Assembly (NCBI RefSeq): GCF_049674955.1
Contig: NZ_CP187232.1
Span: 5,146,001-5,210,000, forward strand
Length of the DNA stretch: 64,000 nucleotides
From: Sphaerisporangium viridialbum
GTDB lineage: Bacteria > Actinomycetota > Actinomycetes > Streptosporangiales > Streptosporangiaceae
Direction of reading: 5' to 3'
Below, one piece after another: positions 25,671 through 34,833 of the stretch (within the stretch, counting starts at the first letter, position 1; the number at the start of each line of letters is the position of its first letter). Both the position numbers and the translations under genes were made by a program. A model generated the notes under the pieces. The model saw only the letters and a program-made list of their open reading frames with translations. It searched no databases and was not told the DNA's origin.

Positions 25671-26074
25671 TGGTCGAGCAGATCTCGGTCACGGGGTTTC
25701 CACCGGGCCTTGATCTCGAAGCCGTCCTCCGCGTATCGGGGGATGACGTGCAGGTGCAGGTGGAAGACCTCCTGGAACGCCGCCTCGCCGTCGGCGAGGA
25801 AGAGGTTCACCCCCTCGCAACGCACCCCCGACCCGCGAAGCGCCCGGGCGACCCGCTGCCCGGCCCGCCAGACCTGGGCGCCGGTCTCCTCGTCGATGTC
25901 GTCCAGCCCCACCACGTGGACGCGCGGGATCACCAGCGTGTGACCCGCGGTGACCGGGTTGATGTCCATCACGGCCACCACGGTGTCGTCCTCGTACGCG
26001 ACGCTCGCCTCGCCGCGGCCCGCCACGATGTCGCAGAAGACGCAGGGACTCGGGGTGTTCTCCATAACACCCAT
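25637..26074 (-). CDS. HIT-family nucleotide hydrolase/transferase
   Basis: 145 residues. The catalytic triad motif is HLHLHVIPRY (HxHxH). N-terminal CVFCDIVAG supplies a Cys pair; the nucleotide-binding strand is GHTLVIPRVHVVGLDDID. Such proteins split AMP-N or dinucleoside bonds in the cytoplasm. ATG 26074 was chosen because GGAG lies 8 bases upstream; a GTG three codons earlier overlaps that site. The 3' end is duplicated (see the tandem repeat). Confidence 0.9.
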   Translation of the reverse strand: MGVMENTPSPCVFCDIVAGRGEASVAYEDDTVVAVMDINPVTAGHTLVIPRVHVVGLDDIDEETGAQVWRAGQRVARALRGSGVRCEGVNLFLADGEAAFQEVFHLHLHVIPRYAEDGFEIKARWKPRDRDLLDQDAAAVRQALR

Positions 26075-26106
26075 GATCCGCACTCCGCAGGGCGTTCACC
26101 TCCCAT

Positions 26107-26250
26107 TTAGGTGACCGCCTCCGGCGGCCCATGCTCGGGCGAACGCGTCCCTTCCCGGGCCGGGCCGGCCTTCGGCGAGGGCGTCGCCGTCCTTAGCACA
26201 CAATGGCTGTGGGCACGCCGATTCGGTTCGTCAAGAACAGTTGAGTTCAT
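26107..26250 (-). CDS. Possible small protein of 47 residues
   Basis: The ATG at 26250 has an excellent ribosome binding site (AGGTGGT, 6 bases upstream). The peptide starts MNSTVLDEPNRRAHSHC and continues with a Pro/Ala/Gly/Arg-rich tail. The tail looks like random high-GC coding, but the initiation signals are the best in this gap. It would be co-oriented with and just upstream of the HIT gene. No known family recognised; a short regulatory leader or a spurious frame are the alternatives. Confidence 0.35.
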   Translation of the reverse strand: MNSTVLDEPNRRAHSHCVLRTATPSPKAGPAREGTRSPEHGPPEAVT

Positions 26251-26586
26251 TTCGTTACCACCTCTTAACGCTTTGACGGTGCCGGGGTCCGGTGGGCCGT
26301 CCGCATTCCGGGAGGTACGCATTCTTGGCCGTCGATTGGCGGATCGGCGCCAGGCCGGGCACCCCCTATCAGGTATTCGGCGCCATGCAGGTCATGGATT
26401 TGGGTCGGGCCGAATTCGCGCGTCCGCTCGCCGGACCCCCAGCAGGTGGCACGCCGCGCGCCGCCCCACCGCCGAAGGTCCCAGGCGGCCGGGTGGCCGA
26501 ATTCCCATGGCCCTCACCGGGCCCTCGAACTAGAACTTCATTCATGTAATGACAGAATTGATAATTCACCTATACGATCGCCATTC
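26251..26586. other. Intergenic region with a likely leaderless promoter at its right end
   Basis: No gene is supported. At 26540-26586 the base composition turns A/T-rich, and TATACGAT (26571-26578) lies 8 bases before the GTG of the GPP34 gene. That spacing suits a -10 element with transcription starting at or next to the GTG, i.e. leaderless expression. Confidence 0.5.
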
Positions 26587-27222
26587 GTGGTTGAAGTCGA
26601 TCATTCAGGCCTCCGGCTGGCCAACGACCTGTTCTTTGTTATGCACGACGACATAACCGGTCGAATGCGGCTGGCCCCCCGGCTGACCGGGCTCGGGCTG
26701 GCCGCCGCCCTCGTGGGCGAGCTCATGCTCGCCGGACGGGTCACCGTAGGGCTGGCGGCGGGGCAGATACGGCTCGCCCCCCTCGACACGGCGCCGACCG
26801 GCGACGCGGTCACCCAGAGCGCCCTGGAGCACATCGTCGCGGAGCCCTCGCATCGATTCCGGACCTGGCTGCAGTTCCTCGCGCGTACGGCGCATGCCGA
26901 CGTGGAGGCCCGGATGGCCGCCGAAGGGCTGCTGGGCCCGCCGAGGGGGCGGCTGACCCGGAGACGGGCGCCGGTCGACCCGAACATCGCGGCGTGGCCC
27001 GTCGGCCGCCTCAACCTGGCCATCCAGCGCCGCCAGCCGCTCGACGCCCAGGACGGCGTCCTGCTCGGACTGCTCGCCGCGACCGGCGGCGGCCGGCTCG
27101 TCCTCTGGGAAGAGGACCCCGCGTACTTGTCCGGCGCGATGTCCGCCCTTCCACTGCCCCTGCGGGAACTCGTCGCCCAGACCGAGGCCGCCGTCGGCGA
27201 CTCGGTCATCAGCCGGCGGTGA
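26587..27222 (+). CDS. GPP34 (GOLPH3-like) family protein
   Basis: 211 residues. LANDLFFVMHDDITGRMRLAPRLTGLGLAAALVGELML is the GPP34 core start; helical repeats continue to the end. In eukaryotes the fold binds PI4P at the Golgi; actinomycete members are abundant and of unknown function, often near conservon or signalling genes. Here it is a single gene. The GTG 26587 is chosen for the -10-like box directly upstream and because homologues begin near this point. No Shine-Dalgarno sequence is present. Confidence 0.85.
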   Translation: MVEVDHSGLRLANDLFFVMHDDITGRMRLAPRLTGLGLAAALVGELMLAGRVTVGLAAGQIRLAPLDTAPTGDAVTQSALEHIVAEPSHRFRTWLQFLARTAHADVEARMAAEGLLGPPRGRLTRRRAPVDPNIAAWPVGRLNLAIQRRQPLDAQDGVLLGLLAATGGGRLVLWEEDPAYLSGAMSALPLPLRELVAQTEAAVGDSVISRR

Positions 27223-27328
27223 ACCACCCCGCTCGTCTCCCGCCGGCCGAGGACACGGCCTGGACTGTCGCAGGCGCGCGCTAGGGTCCTGCGGAGAAGC
27301 ACCCGCACATCATCCCGGGGAGCGTACG

Positions 27329-29494
27329 GTGACCGTGCTCGCGAAGCCGCGCCTGGCGGAGGTCGAGGCCTCCGTCGAGCAGCTGGTGTTCGTCCGCGAG
27401 GACGAGTACACGGTCGCGCGCATGAGCGCCGAGGGGCTGAGCGGGTTCGTCGCCTCGGGCCGTGCGCTCGCCGGGGTCCAGCCGGGCGAGACGCTGCGCC
27501 TGGCCGGCGACTGGGACGAGCACCCGCGCCACGGCACCCGCCTGCTGGTCACCCGGTGCGAGCGGGTGGTCCCCTCCACCGTGCGCGCCATCAGGCTGTA
27601 CCTCGGCTCGGGCCTGATCCGCGGCATCGGGCCGAGGCTCGCCCACGCCGTCGTCAGCCATTTCGGCGACGAGACGCTCACCGTCATCGACACCGAGCCA
27701 GAGCGCCTCACGGAGGTCGTCAACATCGGCGCCGCGCGGCAGGCGCAGATCGTCCAGGCATGGGCCGAGCAGAAGGCCGTCGCCTCGCTGATGGTCGTCC
27801 TGCAGGGCTTCGGCGTCAGCCCGCTGCTCGCCGCCAAGATCTACCAGGTGTACGGCGACGACGCGAACGACGTCCTGGTCTCCGACCCCTACCGGCTGAT
27901 CGGCCAGGTCAGGGGCATCGCCTTCCACACCGCCGACCGCATCGCGCTGCGGTCGGGCGTGCCGGAGAACAGCCCGCGGCGCGTCGAGGCGGCGGTCCTC
28001 GACCGGCTGGAGGCCGCGGCCGCGCGCGACGGGCACTGCTTCCTGCCGCTGCCCGTTCTCGTCGCCCAGGCGGCGAGCCTGGTCGAGCAGGAGGACGAGC
28101 CGGTCCACCGGGCGGTCGACGCGCTGGTGGCCGAGCGGCGGGTCGTCGCCGAGCCCTCGCCGTCCGATCCCGGGCAGGTGGTGGTGTACTCCAAGGAGCA
28201 GCACGGCCGCGAGGTCGCGCTGGCGGCCCAGCTGACCAGGCTGTGGCGGGCCCGCTCCACGCTGCCGCTGCGCCCGTTCGCGGAGGACGAGGGGCTGGAC
28301 GAAGACCAGCGGGTGGCGGTGAACCTCGCCCTGACCAGCACTCTGTGCGTCCTGACGGGCGGTCCGGGCTGCGGCAAGAGCCACACGCTGAAGGTGGTCG
28401 CGGCGACGGTGCGGGCGATGGGCGGCACGGTGACGCTGACCGCGCCGACGGGCAAGGCGGCCAAGCGCCTGTCGGAGCTCACCGGCCTGCCGGCGATGAC
28501 CGTGCACCGGCTGCTCGCCCGGCAGCCGGAGCCCGAGGAGGGCACGCTGTTCCAGCAGTCCCCCGCGGAGGCCGACCTCATCGTGGTGGACGAGGCCTCG
28601 ATGCTCGACCTGCAGCTGGCCACCCGGCTGACGGCCGCGATCCCCTCGGGCAGCCACCTGCTGCTGGTCGGCGACAGCGACCAGCTTCCCAGCATCGGCC
28701 CGGGCAGCGTGCTGTCCGACCTGCTGCGCGTGGAGGAGGTGCCGCGCATCCGGCTGACCCGCGTCTTCCGGCAGGCGGGCGACAGCGGCATCGTCCAGGC
28801 CGCCCACCGCATCCGGGCGGGCGAGCTGCCGGCGCTGCCGGGCCGGGGCGGCTTCTGGTTCGAGGAGCTCGACGATCCGGAGCGGGTGGCCGAGCGGGTG
28901 GTCCATCTGGCCACGGAGGCGATCCCCCGCAAGCAGAACATCGGCGCCGACCAGGTCCAGGTGCTGTGCCCGACGCGCAAGGGCGCCACGGGCACCGCCG
29001 AGCTCGGCCGCAGGCTGCAGGAGCGGCTGAACCCCCCGCGCGAGGGCGCGGCCGAGCACTGGTCGGGCCCGTCGGTCTTCAGGGCGGGCGACCGCGTCAT
29101 GCCGGTCCGCAACAACTACGACAAGGGCGTGTTCAACGGGGAGACCGCCACGGTCACGGCGGTGAGCGCCCAGGAGCGGCTGGTCGAGATCCGCACCGAC
29201 GACGGCGAGACCGTCGAGTACTCCTTCGACGAGCTGGACGAGCTGACCCACGCCTACGCGATCAGCGTGCACCGCTCCCAGGGCAGCGAGTATCCCTTCG
29301 TGGTGGCGCCGATCGTGGCCGAGGCCAGGGGCGTCATGCTGCGGCGCAGGCTGCTGTACACCCTGGTCACCAGGGCCAGGTCGTGGGTGGTGCTCGTCGG
29401 CCGGCGGGACGCGCTGGAGATGGCGGTGCGGCAGCTCGGCCACCGCAGGAACACCGGCCTGGCCGCCCGCCTCGCCCTGGGCATGGCGGGCTGA
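27329..29494 (+). CDS. recD2: RecD2-type 5'-3' DNA helicase
   Basis: 721 residues. N-terminal OB/HhH region (VRAIRLYLGSGLIRGIGPRLA, VVNIGAARQAQI), then the superfamily 1B helicase core: Walker A TGGPGCGKSHT, TLTAPTGKAAKRL, Walker B VVDEASMLD, VGDSDQLPSIGPGSVL, TRVFRQA, late motifs AYAISVHRSQGSEYP and LYTLVTRARSWVVLVG. No RecB or RecC partner is nearby, as expected for RecD2, which unwinds DNA 5'-3' in repair and recombination. The GTG start has GGGGAG 7 bases upstream. Confidence 0.92.
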   Translation: MTVLAKPRLAEVEASVEQLVFVREDEYTVARMSAEGLSGFVASGRALAGVQPGETLRLAGDWDEHPRHGTRLLVTRCERVVPSTVRAIRLYLGSGLIRGIGPRLAHAVVSHFGDETLTVIDTEPERLTEVVNIGAARQAQIVQAWAEQKAVASLMVVLQGFGVSPLLAAKIYQVYGDDANDVLVSDPYRLIGQVRGIAFHTADRIALRSGVPENSPRRVEAAVLDRLEAAAARDGHCFLPLPVLVAQAASLVEQEDEPVHRAVDALVAERRVVAEPSPSDPGQVVVYSKEQHGREVALAAQLTRLWRARSTLPLRPFAEDEGLDEDQRVAVNLALTSTLCVLTGGPGCGKSHTLKVVAATVRAMGGTVTLTAPTGKAAKRLSELTGLPAMTVHRLLARQPEPEEGTLFQQSPAEADLIVVDEASMLDLQLATRLTAAIPSGSHLLLVGDSDQLPSIGPGSVLSDLLRVEEVPRIRLTRVFRQAGDSGIVQAAHRIRAGELPALPGRGGFWFEELDDPERVAERVVHLATEAIPRKQNIGADQVQVLCPTRKGATGTAELGRRLQERLNPPREGAAEHWSGPSVFRAGDRVMPVRNNYDKGVFNGETATVTAVSAQERLVEIRTDDGETVEYSFDELDELTHAYAISVHRSQGSEYPFVVAPIVAEARGVMLRRRLLYTLVTRARSWVVLVGRRDALEMAVRQLGHRRNTGLAARLALGMAG

Positions 29495-29976
29495 GCCCTC
29501 CTCTGCCTGAGCCTGATCCGTTTCGACGTCGCCCGGCCAGGTACGGAGAGATCCGATGACTCGCGCGAGCCACCCGAACGGCGACAGACCCCGGCCTCAC
29601 CGTGGACCGATCCATTCCAGGACCGTGAGCTGCGCATTCCCTCCCGGGACGCCCGAACGCGTTTCCAGCGCATTATTCAAGTATTGCGTTCACATGTCAG
29701 ATCCTGTCAGGATGCTCGCAAGCGGTCCGATGTTAATTCGGCGATGACATTCACCGCTTCGTGTCTTCTGGTGGCGTTCTGTCGAAGAGCCCGATCCGCA
29801 CGGAGAGGGCCGCGGAGCTCTCCCTGCTGACGCGGCACGCGCTCATCGCCGTCCGGCCCGTCCGGCTCCGATCGCGATCAGCGACGACCGCCGATCCGGG
29901 CGTCCGGGCTCTCACCGACACCTCCTCCAGCGGGCGCGGCGTGCACGAACAGTCGCTCTTACCCGAAGGAGTTCAC
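29495..29976. other. Intergenic region, promoter of the glycosidase gene
   Basis: About 480 bases without a supported gene. Positions 29660-29760 are A/T-rich and contain the small palindrome ATCCT-GTC-AGGAT (29701-29713). A TTGCGT at 29685 may be part of a promoter. Nothing else stands out. Confidence 0.45.
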
Positions 29977-31899
29977 GTGGCCGTCTCGCGTCGGAGGTTC
30001 ATGACTTCCGTGGTGTCCGGGTCCGCTCTGGCGGCGGTGTCGTCGTCGCAGCTGGCGTCCGCGCTGACCAGCGCGGCCAGCGCGGCCAGCCCGGTGGGTG
30101 ATGTGGTCGGGAAGATCACCGTGGGATACCAGGGATGGTTCGCCTGCCCCGGCGACACCGCGCCGATCAACGGATGGTGGCACTGGAGCGCCAACATGGG
30201 CCAGCCCCCCTCCCCGTCCAACACCACGATCGTGGCCTGGCCCGACACCCGCGAATACCAGCGCACCTACCCCACCGCCTACGCCAACCTCGGCAACGGG
30301 CAACCGGCCACCCTGTTCTCCTCCTACGACCAGCAGACCGTCGACACCCACTTCCGCTGGATGCGCGAGAACAACATCGACACCGCCGCCCTGCAACGCT
30401 TCAACCCCATGGGCGGCGAAGGCCCCACCCGCGACGCCATGGCGACCAAAGTCCGCACCGCCGCCGAGACCAACGGCCGCAAGTTCTACATCATGTACGA
30501 CGTCTCCGACTGGACCAACATGCAACCGGAGATCAAAACCGACTGGACCAACAAAATGGCCGCCATGACCGCCTCCCCCGCCTACGCCAGGCAGAACGGC
30601 AAGCCGGTGGTCGGCATCTGGGGATTCGGCTTCAACGACCCACAACGCCCCTTCGCGCCCGCCCCCTGCCTGGAGGTCGTCAACTGGTTCAAAAACCAGG
30701 GCTACTACGTCATGGGCGGAGTCCCCACCTACTGGCGCGAAGGCATCAACGACTCACGCCCAGGATTCGGCGACGTATACCGCGCGTTCAACATGATCTC
30801 ACCCTGGATGGTCGGACGCATCGGCAACATCGCCGACACCGACAGGTTCTACACCAACATCAACGTGCCCGACCAAGCCGACTGCAACGCCCACGGCATC
30901 GACTACCAGCCCTGCGTCCTGCCCGGAGACGTCAAAAGCCGCCAGCGCGCCCACGGCGACTTCATGTGGCGCCAGTTCTACAACATGGTCCGCACCGGCG
31001 CCCAAGGCATCTACATCTCCATGTTCGACGAATACAACGAGGGCAACCAGATCGCCAAAAGCGCCGAAACCCTGGCCATGGTCCCCACCAACTCCGGCAT
31101 GCTGGCCCTGGACGAAGACGGCACCCCATGCTCCTCGGACTACTACCTGCGCCTCACCGGAGACGGCGGCCGGATGCTCAAAGGCCAGATCGCCCTCACC
31201 CCCACCCGCCCCACCCAACCAACGGTCAACGGCGGAGGGGACAAGCAGCCGCCGAGCACGCCGGGCAACCTCACGGTGACCGGGAAGACGGCCACCACCG
31301 TGTCGCTCTCGTGGACGGCCTCCACCGACAACGTGGGAGTGACCGGCTACCAGGTGCTCCGCAGCGGCACGGTCGTGGCCACCGCCCCCGGCACGCCGTA
31401 CACGGTGACCGGGCTGACCCCCTCGACGGCGTACAGCTTCACCGTCACCGCCCGTGACGCGGCCGGCAACACCTCCGCCGCGTCGAACGCCGTGAGCGTG
31501 ACCACCTCCCCGGCCTCCTCGGTGGTCGCCCTGCGCGCGAGGGCCAACAGCCGGTACGTGACCGCCGCCAACGGCTCGGCGCTGATCGCGAACGGGACGT
31601 CCGTCGGAACCGGGCAGCAGTTCGAGCGCGTCGACCTCGGCAACGGCAACGTGGCGCTACGGGCGAAGGTCAACAACATGTACGTGACCGCCGAGAACGC
31701 CGGAGCTCAGCCGCTCATCGCCAACCGCACCGCGATCGGCCCGTGGGAGACCTTCCAACTGGTCACCAACCCGAACGGCTCGATCAGCCTCAGGGCACAG
31801 GCCAACGGCCAGTACGTGTGCGCCGAGGGCGGCGGCGCCCAGCCGCTGATCGCCAACCGCGCCGCGATCGGCACCTGGGAGCAGTTCGACCTGGTCTGA
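29977..31899 (+). CDS. Tat-exported GH71/99-like glycosidase with FN3 and fascin-like modules
   Basis: 640 residues. Twin-Arg signal SRRRFM followed by a hydrophobic stretch; GTG 29977 has GAAGGAG 5 bases upstream. Catalytic module about residues 45-400: GYQGWFACPGD, WWHWSANMGQ, YDVSDWTNM, GKPVVGIWGFGF, MFDEYNEGNQI, as in bacterial GH71/GH99-like proteins. Then an FN3 domain (about 425-510, PSTPGNLTVTGKTATTVSLSW) and a beta-trefoil fascin-like domain (about 512-640) with three repeats of ALRA-x(5)-YVTA and PLIANR. It probably acts on alpha-mannan or alpha-glucan outside the cell; the substrate is inferred. The catalytic part uses AAA for 7 of 9 Lys, unlike the flanks. Confidence 0.85.
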   Translation: MAVSRRRFMTSVVSGSALAAVSSSQLASALTSAASAASPVGDVVGKITVGYQGWFACPGDTAPINGWWHWSANMGQPPSPSNTTIVAWPDTREYQRTYPTAYANLGNGQPATLFSSYDQQTVDTHFRWMRENNIDTAALQRFNPMGGEGPTRDAMATKVRTAAETNGRKFYIMYDVSDWTNMQPEIKTDWTNKMAAMTASPAYARQNGKPVVGIWGFGFNDPQRPFAPAPCLEVVNWFKNQGYYVMGGVPTYWREGINDSRPGFGDVYRAFNMISPWMVGRIGNIADTDRFYTNINVPDQADCNAHGIDYQPCVLPGDVKSRQRAHGDFMWRQFYNMVRTGAQGIYISMFDEYNEGNQIAKSAETLAMVPTNSGMLALDEDGTPCSSDYYLRLTGDGGRMLKGQIALTPTRPTQPTVNGGGDKQPPSTPGNLTVTGKTATTVSLSWTASTDNVGVTGYQVLRSGTVVATAPGTPYTVTGLTPSTAYSFTVTARDAAGNTSAASNAVSVTTSPASSVVALRARANSRYVTAANGSALIANGTSVGTGQQFERVDLGNGNVALRAKVNNMYVTAENAGAQPLIANRTAIGPWETFQLVTNPNGSISLRAQANGQYVCAEGGGAQPLIANRAAIGTWEQFDLV

Positions 31900-31905
31900 A
31901 CAGAA

Positions 31906-31933
31906 GGCGCCGGGCGGGCACCCGCCCGGCGCC
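31906..31933 (+). terminator. Hairpin terminator of the glycosidase gene
   Basis: GGCGCCGGGCGGG (31906-31918) pairs with CCCGCCCGGCGCC (31921-31933), 7 bases after the stop. The formal loop is 2 bases, so in practice 12 pairs with a 4-base loop form. No U-tract. Confidence 0.85.
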
Positions 31934-32322
31934 TCCACGCGCCTGGTGGTCCGCCGTCAAGATCCTCGCGCGCTTTCTGGAGCACGCCCTGTGGTCGTAC
32001 TTCACCGGATACGCGGGCTGAAACGAGGCCGGCCGGTCATGGCCGCTGCCGATCGGCATGGCGTGCTCCGCGAGGAGGGGCCTCCTCTGCGCCCGATGAC
32101 GCTTTATATCCGGCTACTTCCTGCCAGCGCCGCGCCCCACCCATAGCGCGATCGTCGCGGTAATCTCAATTCGCCGGGCAACGGAATTCGACCGGTGCAA
32201 TGGTGTGTTCACGCGCCCATCGATTATGCGGTGGATATGCGGGTGAATGGAAGCCGCCGCGAAAACGGCAATGTATGACGCATGGGTAAAGCTAAAGCAT
32301 TCAGGTGTGGTGGAGGCGGCCG
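31934..32322. other. Intergenic region without a supported gene
   Basis: About 390 bases. The part from 32150 to 32300 is A/T-richer and should contain the promoter of the next gene, but no convincing -35/-10 pair was found. No small frame with a good ribosome binding site. Confidence 0.4.
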
Positions 32323-33000
32323 ATGTCCCTGAACGAGACCAAGCAGACCCCGGAGTACGTGGCGCCGGTGCCGTCCGATGAGCCGGCCGAGATGCCCGCC
32401 GAGGAGCCGGCCCGGCCCCGGCGCCGCATGACGGCGGCCGTGATCGGCGCGGCCGTAGCCGTGCTGGCGCTGGGCGGGCTCGGATACGGCCTCCTCGCCG
32501 ACCGCACGCCGCCTCCGGACGGCGGGCCCCCGCCGTGGGAGGCGCCCTCGAACCCCAAGCCGCTGGTGCTGGCCGCGGGCCTGAAGTTCGGGCCCATGGG
32601 CATGGCCGAGCACTACCACTCCCACCTCGACGTCTACGTCGACGGCAAGCCGGTCCCCGTCGCCGCCGACATCGGCATCGACCCCGGGTCAGAGGAGATG
32701 GCGGCCGTCCACACCCACGACACCCGTGGCGTGATCCACATCGAGACCGATGTCAAGGGCACGGCCTACACCCTCGGCCAGATCTTCACGGAGTGGGGCG
32801 TCACGCTGAAGGCCGGCCAGATCGGCACGCTGAAGGCCGGCAACGGCAAGACGCTGACCACCTACGTGAACGGCCAGAAGCTCGACGGCGACCCGGCCGC
32901 GATCGTGCTGAAGCCGCACCTGCAGATCGCCCTGGTGTACGGCGAGCCGGACCCGTCGTTCGCGCCTCCCGCCACCTACCAGTTCAAGTCCGACGAGTGA
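32323..33000 (+). CDS. Membrane-anchored protein with a His-rich exported domain
   Basis: 225 residues. Acidic, Pro-rich cytoplasmic start (1-32), Arg stop and one membrane helix (about 37-60), then an outer domain with clustered His: EHYHSHLDVYVDG and AVHTHDTRGVIHIE, followed by YTLGQIFTEWGV and LVYGEPD. The HxHxH and HTHD clusters suggest metal binding. The domain is widespread as an unnamed actinobacterial protein; I know of no proven role. ATG 32323 has GGAGG 6 bases upstream. Monocistronic as far as can be seen. Confidence 0.75.
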   Translation: MSLNETKQTPEYVAPVPSDEPAEMPAEEPARPRRRMTAAVIGAAVAVLALGGLGYGLLADRTPPPDGGPPPWEAPSNPKPLVLAAGLKFGPMGMAEHYHSHLDVYVDGKPVPVAADIGIDPGSEEMAAVHTHDTRGVIHIETDVKGTAYTLGQIFTEWGVTLKAGQIGTLKAGNGKTLTTYVNGQKLDGDPAAIVLKPHLQIALVYGEPDPSFAPPATYQFKSDE

Positions 33001-33009
33001 CCCCGGCCC

Positions 33010-33245
33010 GCGTTCACCCGGGGGTGGAGGTCTGATCCGCGGTCCTCGGGCGCGATGCCGTCACCGTCGTCGGTCACCGTCACGACGGCCTGGTCGCCCG
33101 ACCGGCCCGCGGTGACGTCCACCCGCGATCCGGCGTGCCGCTGGGCGTTGACCAGCAGGTTGTTCAACACCCCGATCAGCTTGATCTGGTTGCCGAATAC
33201 CACCGCCTCACCGGTCACGTCCGCGTACACGCAGACGAACTGACA
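33010..33245 (-). pseudogene. Remnant of a sensor histidine kinase (HATPase part)
   Basis: One open frame reads CVYADVTGEAVVFGN, then N-box-like IGVLNNLLVNAQRHAG, a short strand VDVTAGRSGDQAVVTV and a G1-like box TDDGDGIAPEDR. These are the core pieces of a HATPase domain, in the right order and spacing. Beyond them the usual RxVFDRFxR and G2 box are absent, and upstream there is no dimerisation helix. There is no start codon signal. This is a gene fossil, truncated on both sides. Confidence 0.7.
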
Positions 33246-33565
33246 CCACTACCTCCTCCGAGAAAGCCGCTTCCGCCGGTACGCCCGCCGCCTTTCCTCA
33301 AGGCCGAAACGACTCCCAGAGCAGACCTCTGCCTTGTCGGGCAGGAAAGGCCGGTAATCAGACCATGAATATAGGAACGCGACACCATCACTTCGCATTC
33401 ATGGCGCCGGCCTGATCACGTGGGGCTTCGCCCAGACGCCCCGGTGTGGTCTATCTGCGTTACGGCGTCAAGGACGCTGCGTGATGGTGTATCGGAGTCC
33501 ACGAGGGCTCCGCTTCTAGGTCCGGGCCGGCCGAGGCGCGCAGGTCAAGCGCCTCGGCGCGGGTG
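33246..33565. other. Intergenic region, mostly empty
   Basis: 320 bases between the kinase remnant and the mmsB-like gene. Apart from the terminator hairpin at its right end nothing is seen. It may hold further decayed kinase sequence beyond recognition. Confidence 0.4.
33530..33558 (-). terminator. Hairpin terminator of the ChvE-MmsAB operon
   Basis: GCCGAGGCGC (33530-33539) pairs perfectly with GCGCCTCGGC (33549-33558), 9-base loop, 7 bases after the permease stop. Confidence 0.75.
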
Positions 33566-34828
33566 TCACTGGCGGGCCGCCCCGGCGCGGCGCTTGGTCC
33601 ACACGTCGAAGGCGACCGCGGCGAGCAGGACGACGCCCTTGACCAGCATGACCCGCTCGCTGGGCGACCCGATCAGCGACATGCCGTTGTTGATCACACC
33701 CATGATGAGGCCGCCGGTGATGGCGCCGACCACCTTGCCCACGCCGCCCTGTACGGCCGCGCCGCCGATGAACGCCGCAGCGATCGCGTCCAGCTCGAAC
33801 GCGTTGCCCGCCGTGGGCCCCGCCTGGTTGAGCCGGCCCGCGAAGATCACGCCGGCCAGGGCCGAGAGCACGCCCATGTTGACGAAGATCCAGAAGACCA
33901 CCGACTTGACCTTGACGCCGGAAAGTACCGCCGCCTGCAGGTTGCCGCCGATGGCGTAGATGCGCCTGCCGAACACCGCGCGGGTGGTGACCAGGGAGTA
34001 ACCCAGCACCAGCAGCGCCAGCAGCACGAGCACCCATGGCAGGTTCTTGAAGCGGGCGAGCTGCACCACGATGGCGATGACCACCGCACCCGCACCGACG
34101 ATCTTAAGCAGGAAGAGCGGCAGCGGGTCGACGCCCTGGCCGTAGCGCAGCCGCGCGGCGCGGGTGCGCCACTGGGCCGCCACCATGCCCGCGACCGCGA
34201 CGACGCCGAGCAGGAGGCTGAACAGGTCGGCACCGCCCAGCGGGCCGAGCCCGATGTTGCCGAGGTAGCCGTCGGTGAACCCGTTGGACAGGGTGCGGAC
34301 CGGGTCGGGGAAGGGGCCGATGCCCTGGTTGCCCAGCACGGTGAGGGTGAGGGCGCGGAACAGCAGCATGCCGGCCAGGGTGACGATGAACGCCGGAATG
34401 CCGTAGTAGGCGATCCAGAAGCCCTGCCAGGCGCCGATGACCCCGCCCGCGACGAGGGTGAGGAGCAGCGCGAGCGGCCAGGGGACGCCGTAGTTGACCA
34501 TCAGCACCGCCGCGACGGCGCCGGTGACGGCGACCACCGAGCCCACCGACAGGTCGATGTGCCCGGCGATGATGATGAGGATCATGCCGATGGAGAGGAT
34601 CAGGATGTAGGAGTTCTGGACGATGATGTTGGAGATGTTCTGCGGTTCCAGCAGGGCGCCGTCGGTCAGCACGGAGAACAGCACGACGATCAGCGCGAAC
34701 GCGATGTAGATGCCGCTCTGCCGCACGTTGAGCGAGATGCCGAGCAGCGACGCGCGGCTCGGCGGCTGCGCCGGACCGGTGTCCCCGCCCGGGACGACCT
34801 CGGCGCCGGAGTGGGAGATGCCGCTCAT
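33566..34828 (-). CDS. mmsB: Multiple monosaccharide ABC transporter permease (MmsB/GguB-like)
   Basis: 420 residues with about 10 membrane helices. Signatures: LSIGMILIIIAGHIDLSVGSVVAV and IYAIGGNLQAAVLSGVKVK, plus the long central insertion (YGQGVDPLPLF) that marks the MmsB/XylH branch. ATG 34828 lies 5 bases after the ATPase stop, so translation is coupled. It forms the channel for L-arabinose, xylose, galactose or similar aldoses, with the ATPase and binding protein upstream. Confidence 0.9.
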   Translation of the reverse strand: MSGISHSGAEVVPGGDTGPAQPPSRASLLGISLNVRQSGIYIAFALIVVLFSVLTDGALLEPQNISNIIVQNSYILILSIGMILIIIAGHIDLSVGSVVAVTGAVAAVLMVNYGVPWPLALLLTLVAGGVIGAWQGFWIAYYGIPAFIVTLAGMLLFRALTLTVLGNQGIGPFPDPVRTLSNGFTDGYLGNIGLGPLGGADLFSLLLGVVAVAGMVAAQWRTRAARLRYGQGVDPLPLFLLKIVGAGAVVIAIVVQLARFKNLPWVLVLLALLVLGYSLVTTRAVFGRRIYAIGGNLQAAVLSGVKVKSVVFWIFVNMGVLSALAGVIFAGRLNQAGPTAGNAFELDAIAAAFIGGAAVQGGVGKVVGAITGGLIMGVINNGMSLIGSPSERVMLVKGVVLLAAVAFDVWTKRRAGAARQ

Positions 34829-34833
34829 CGGAT

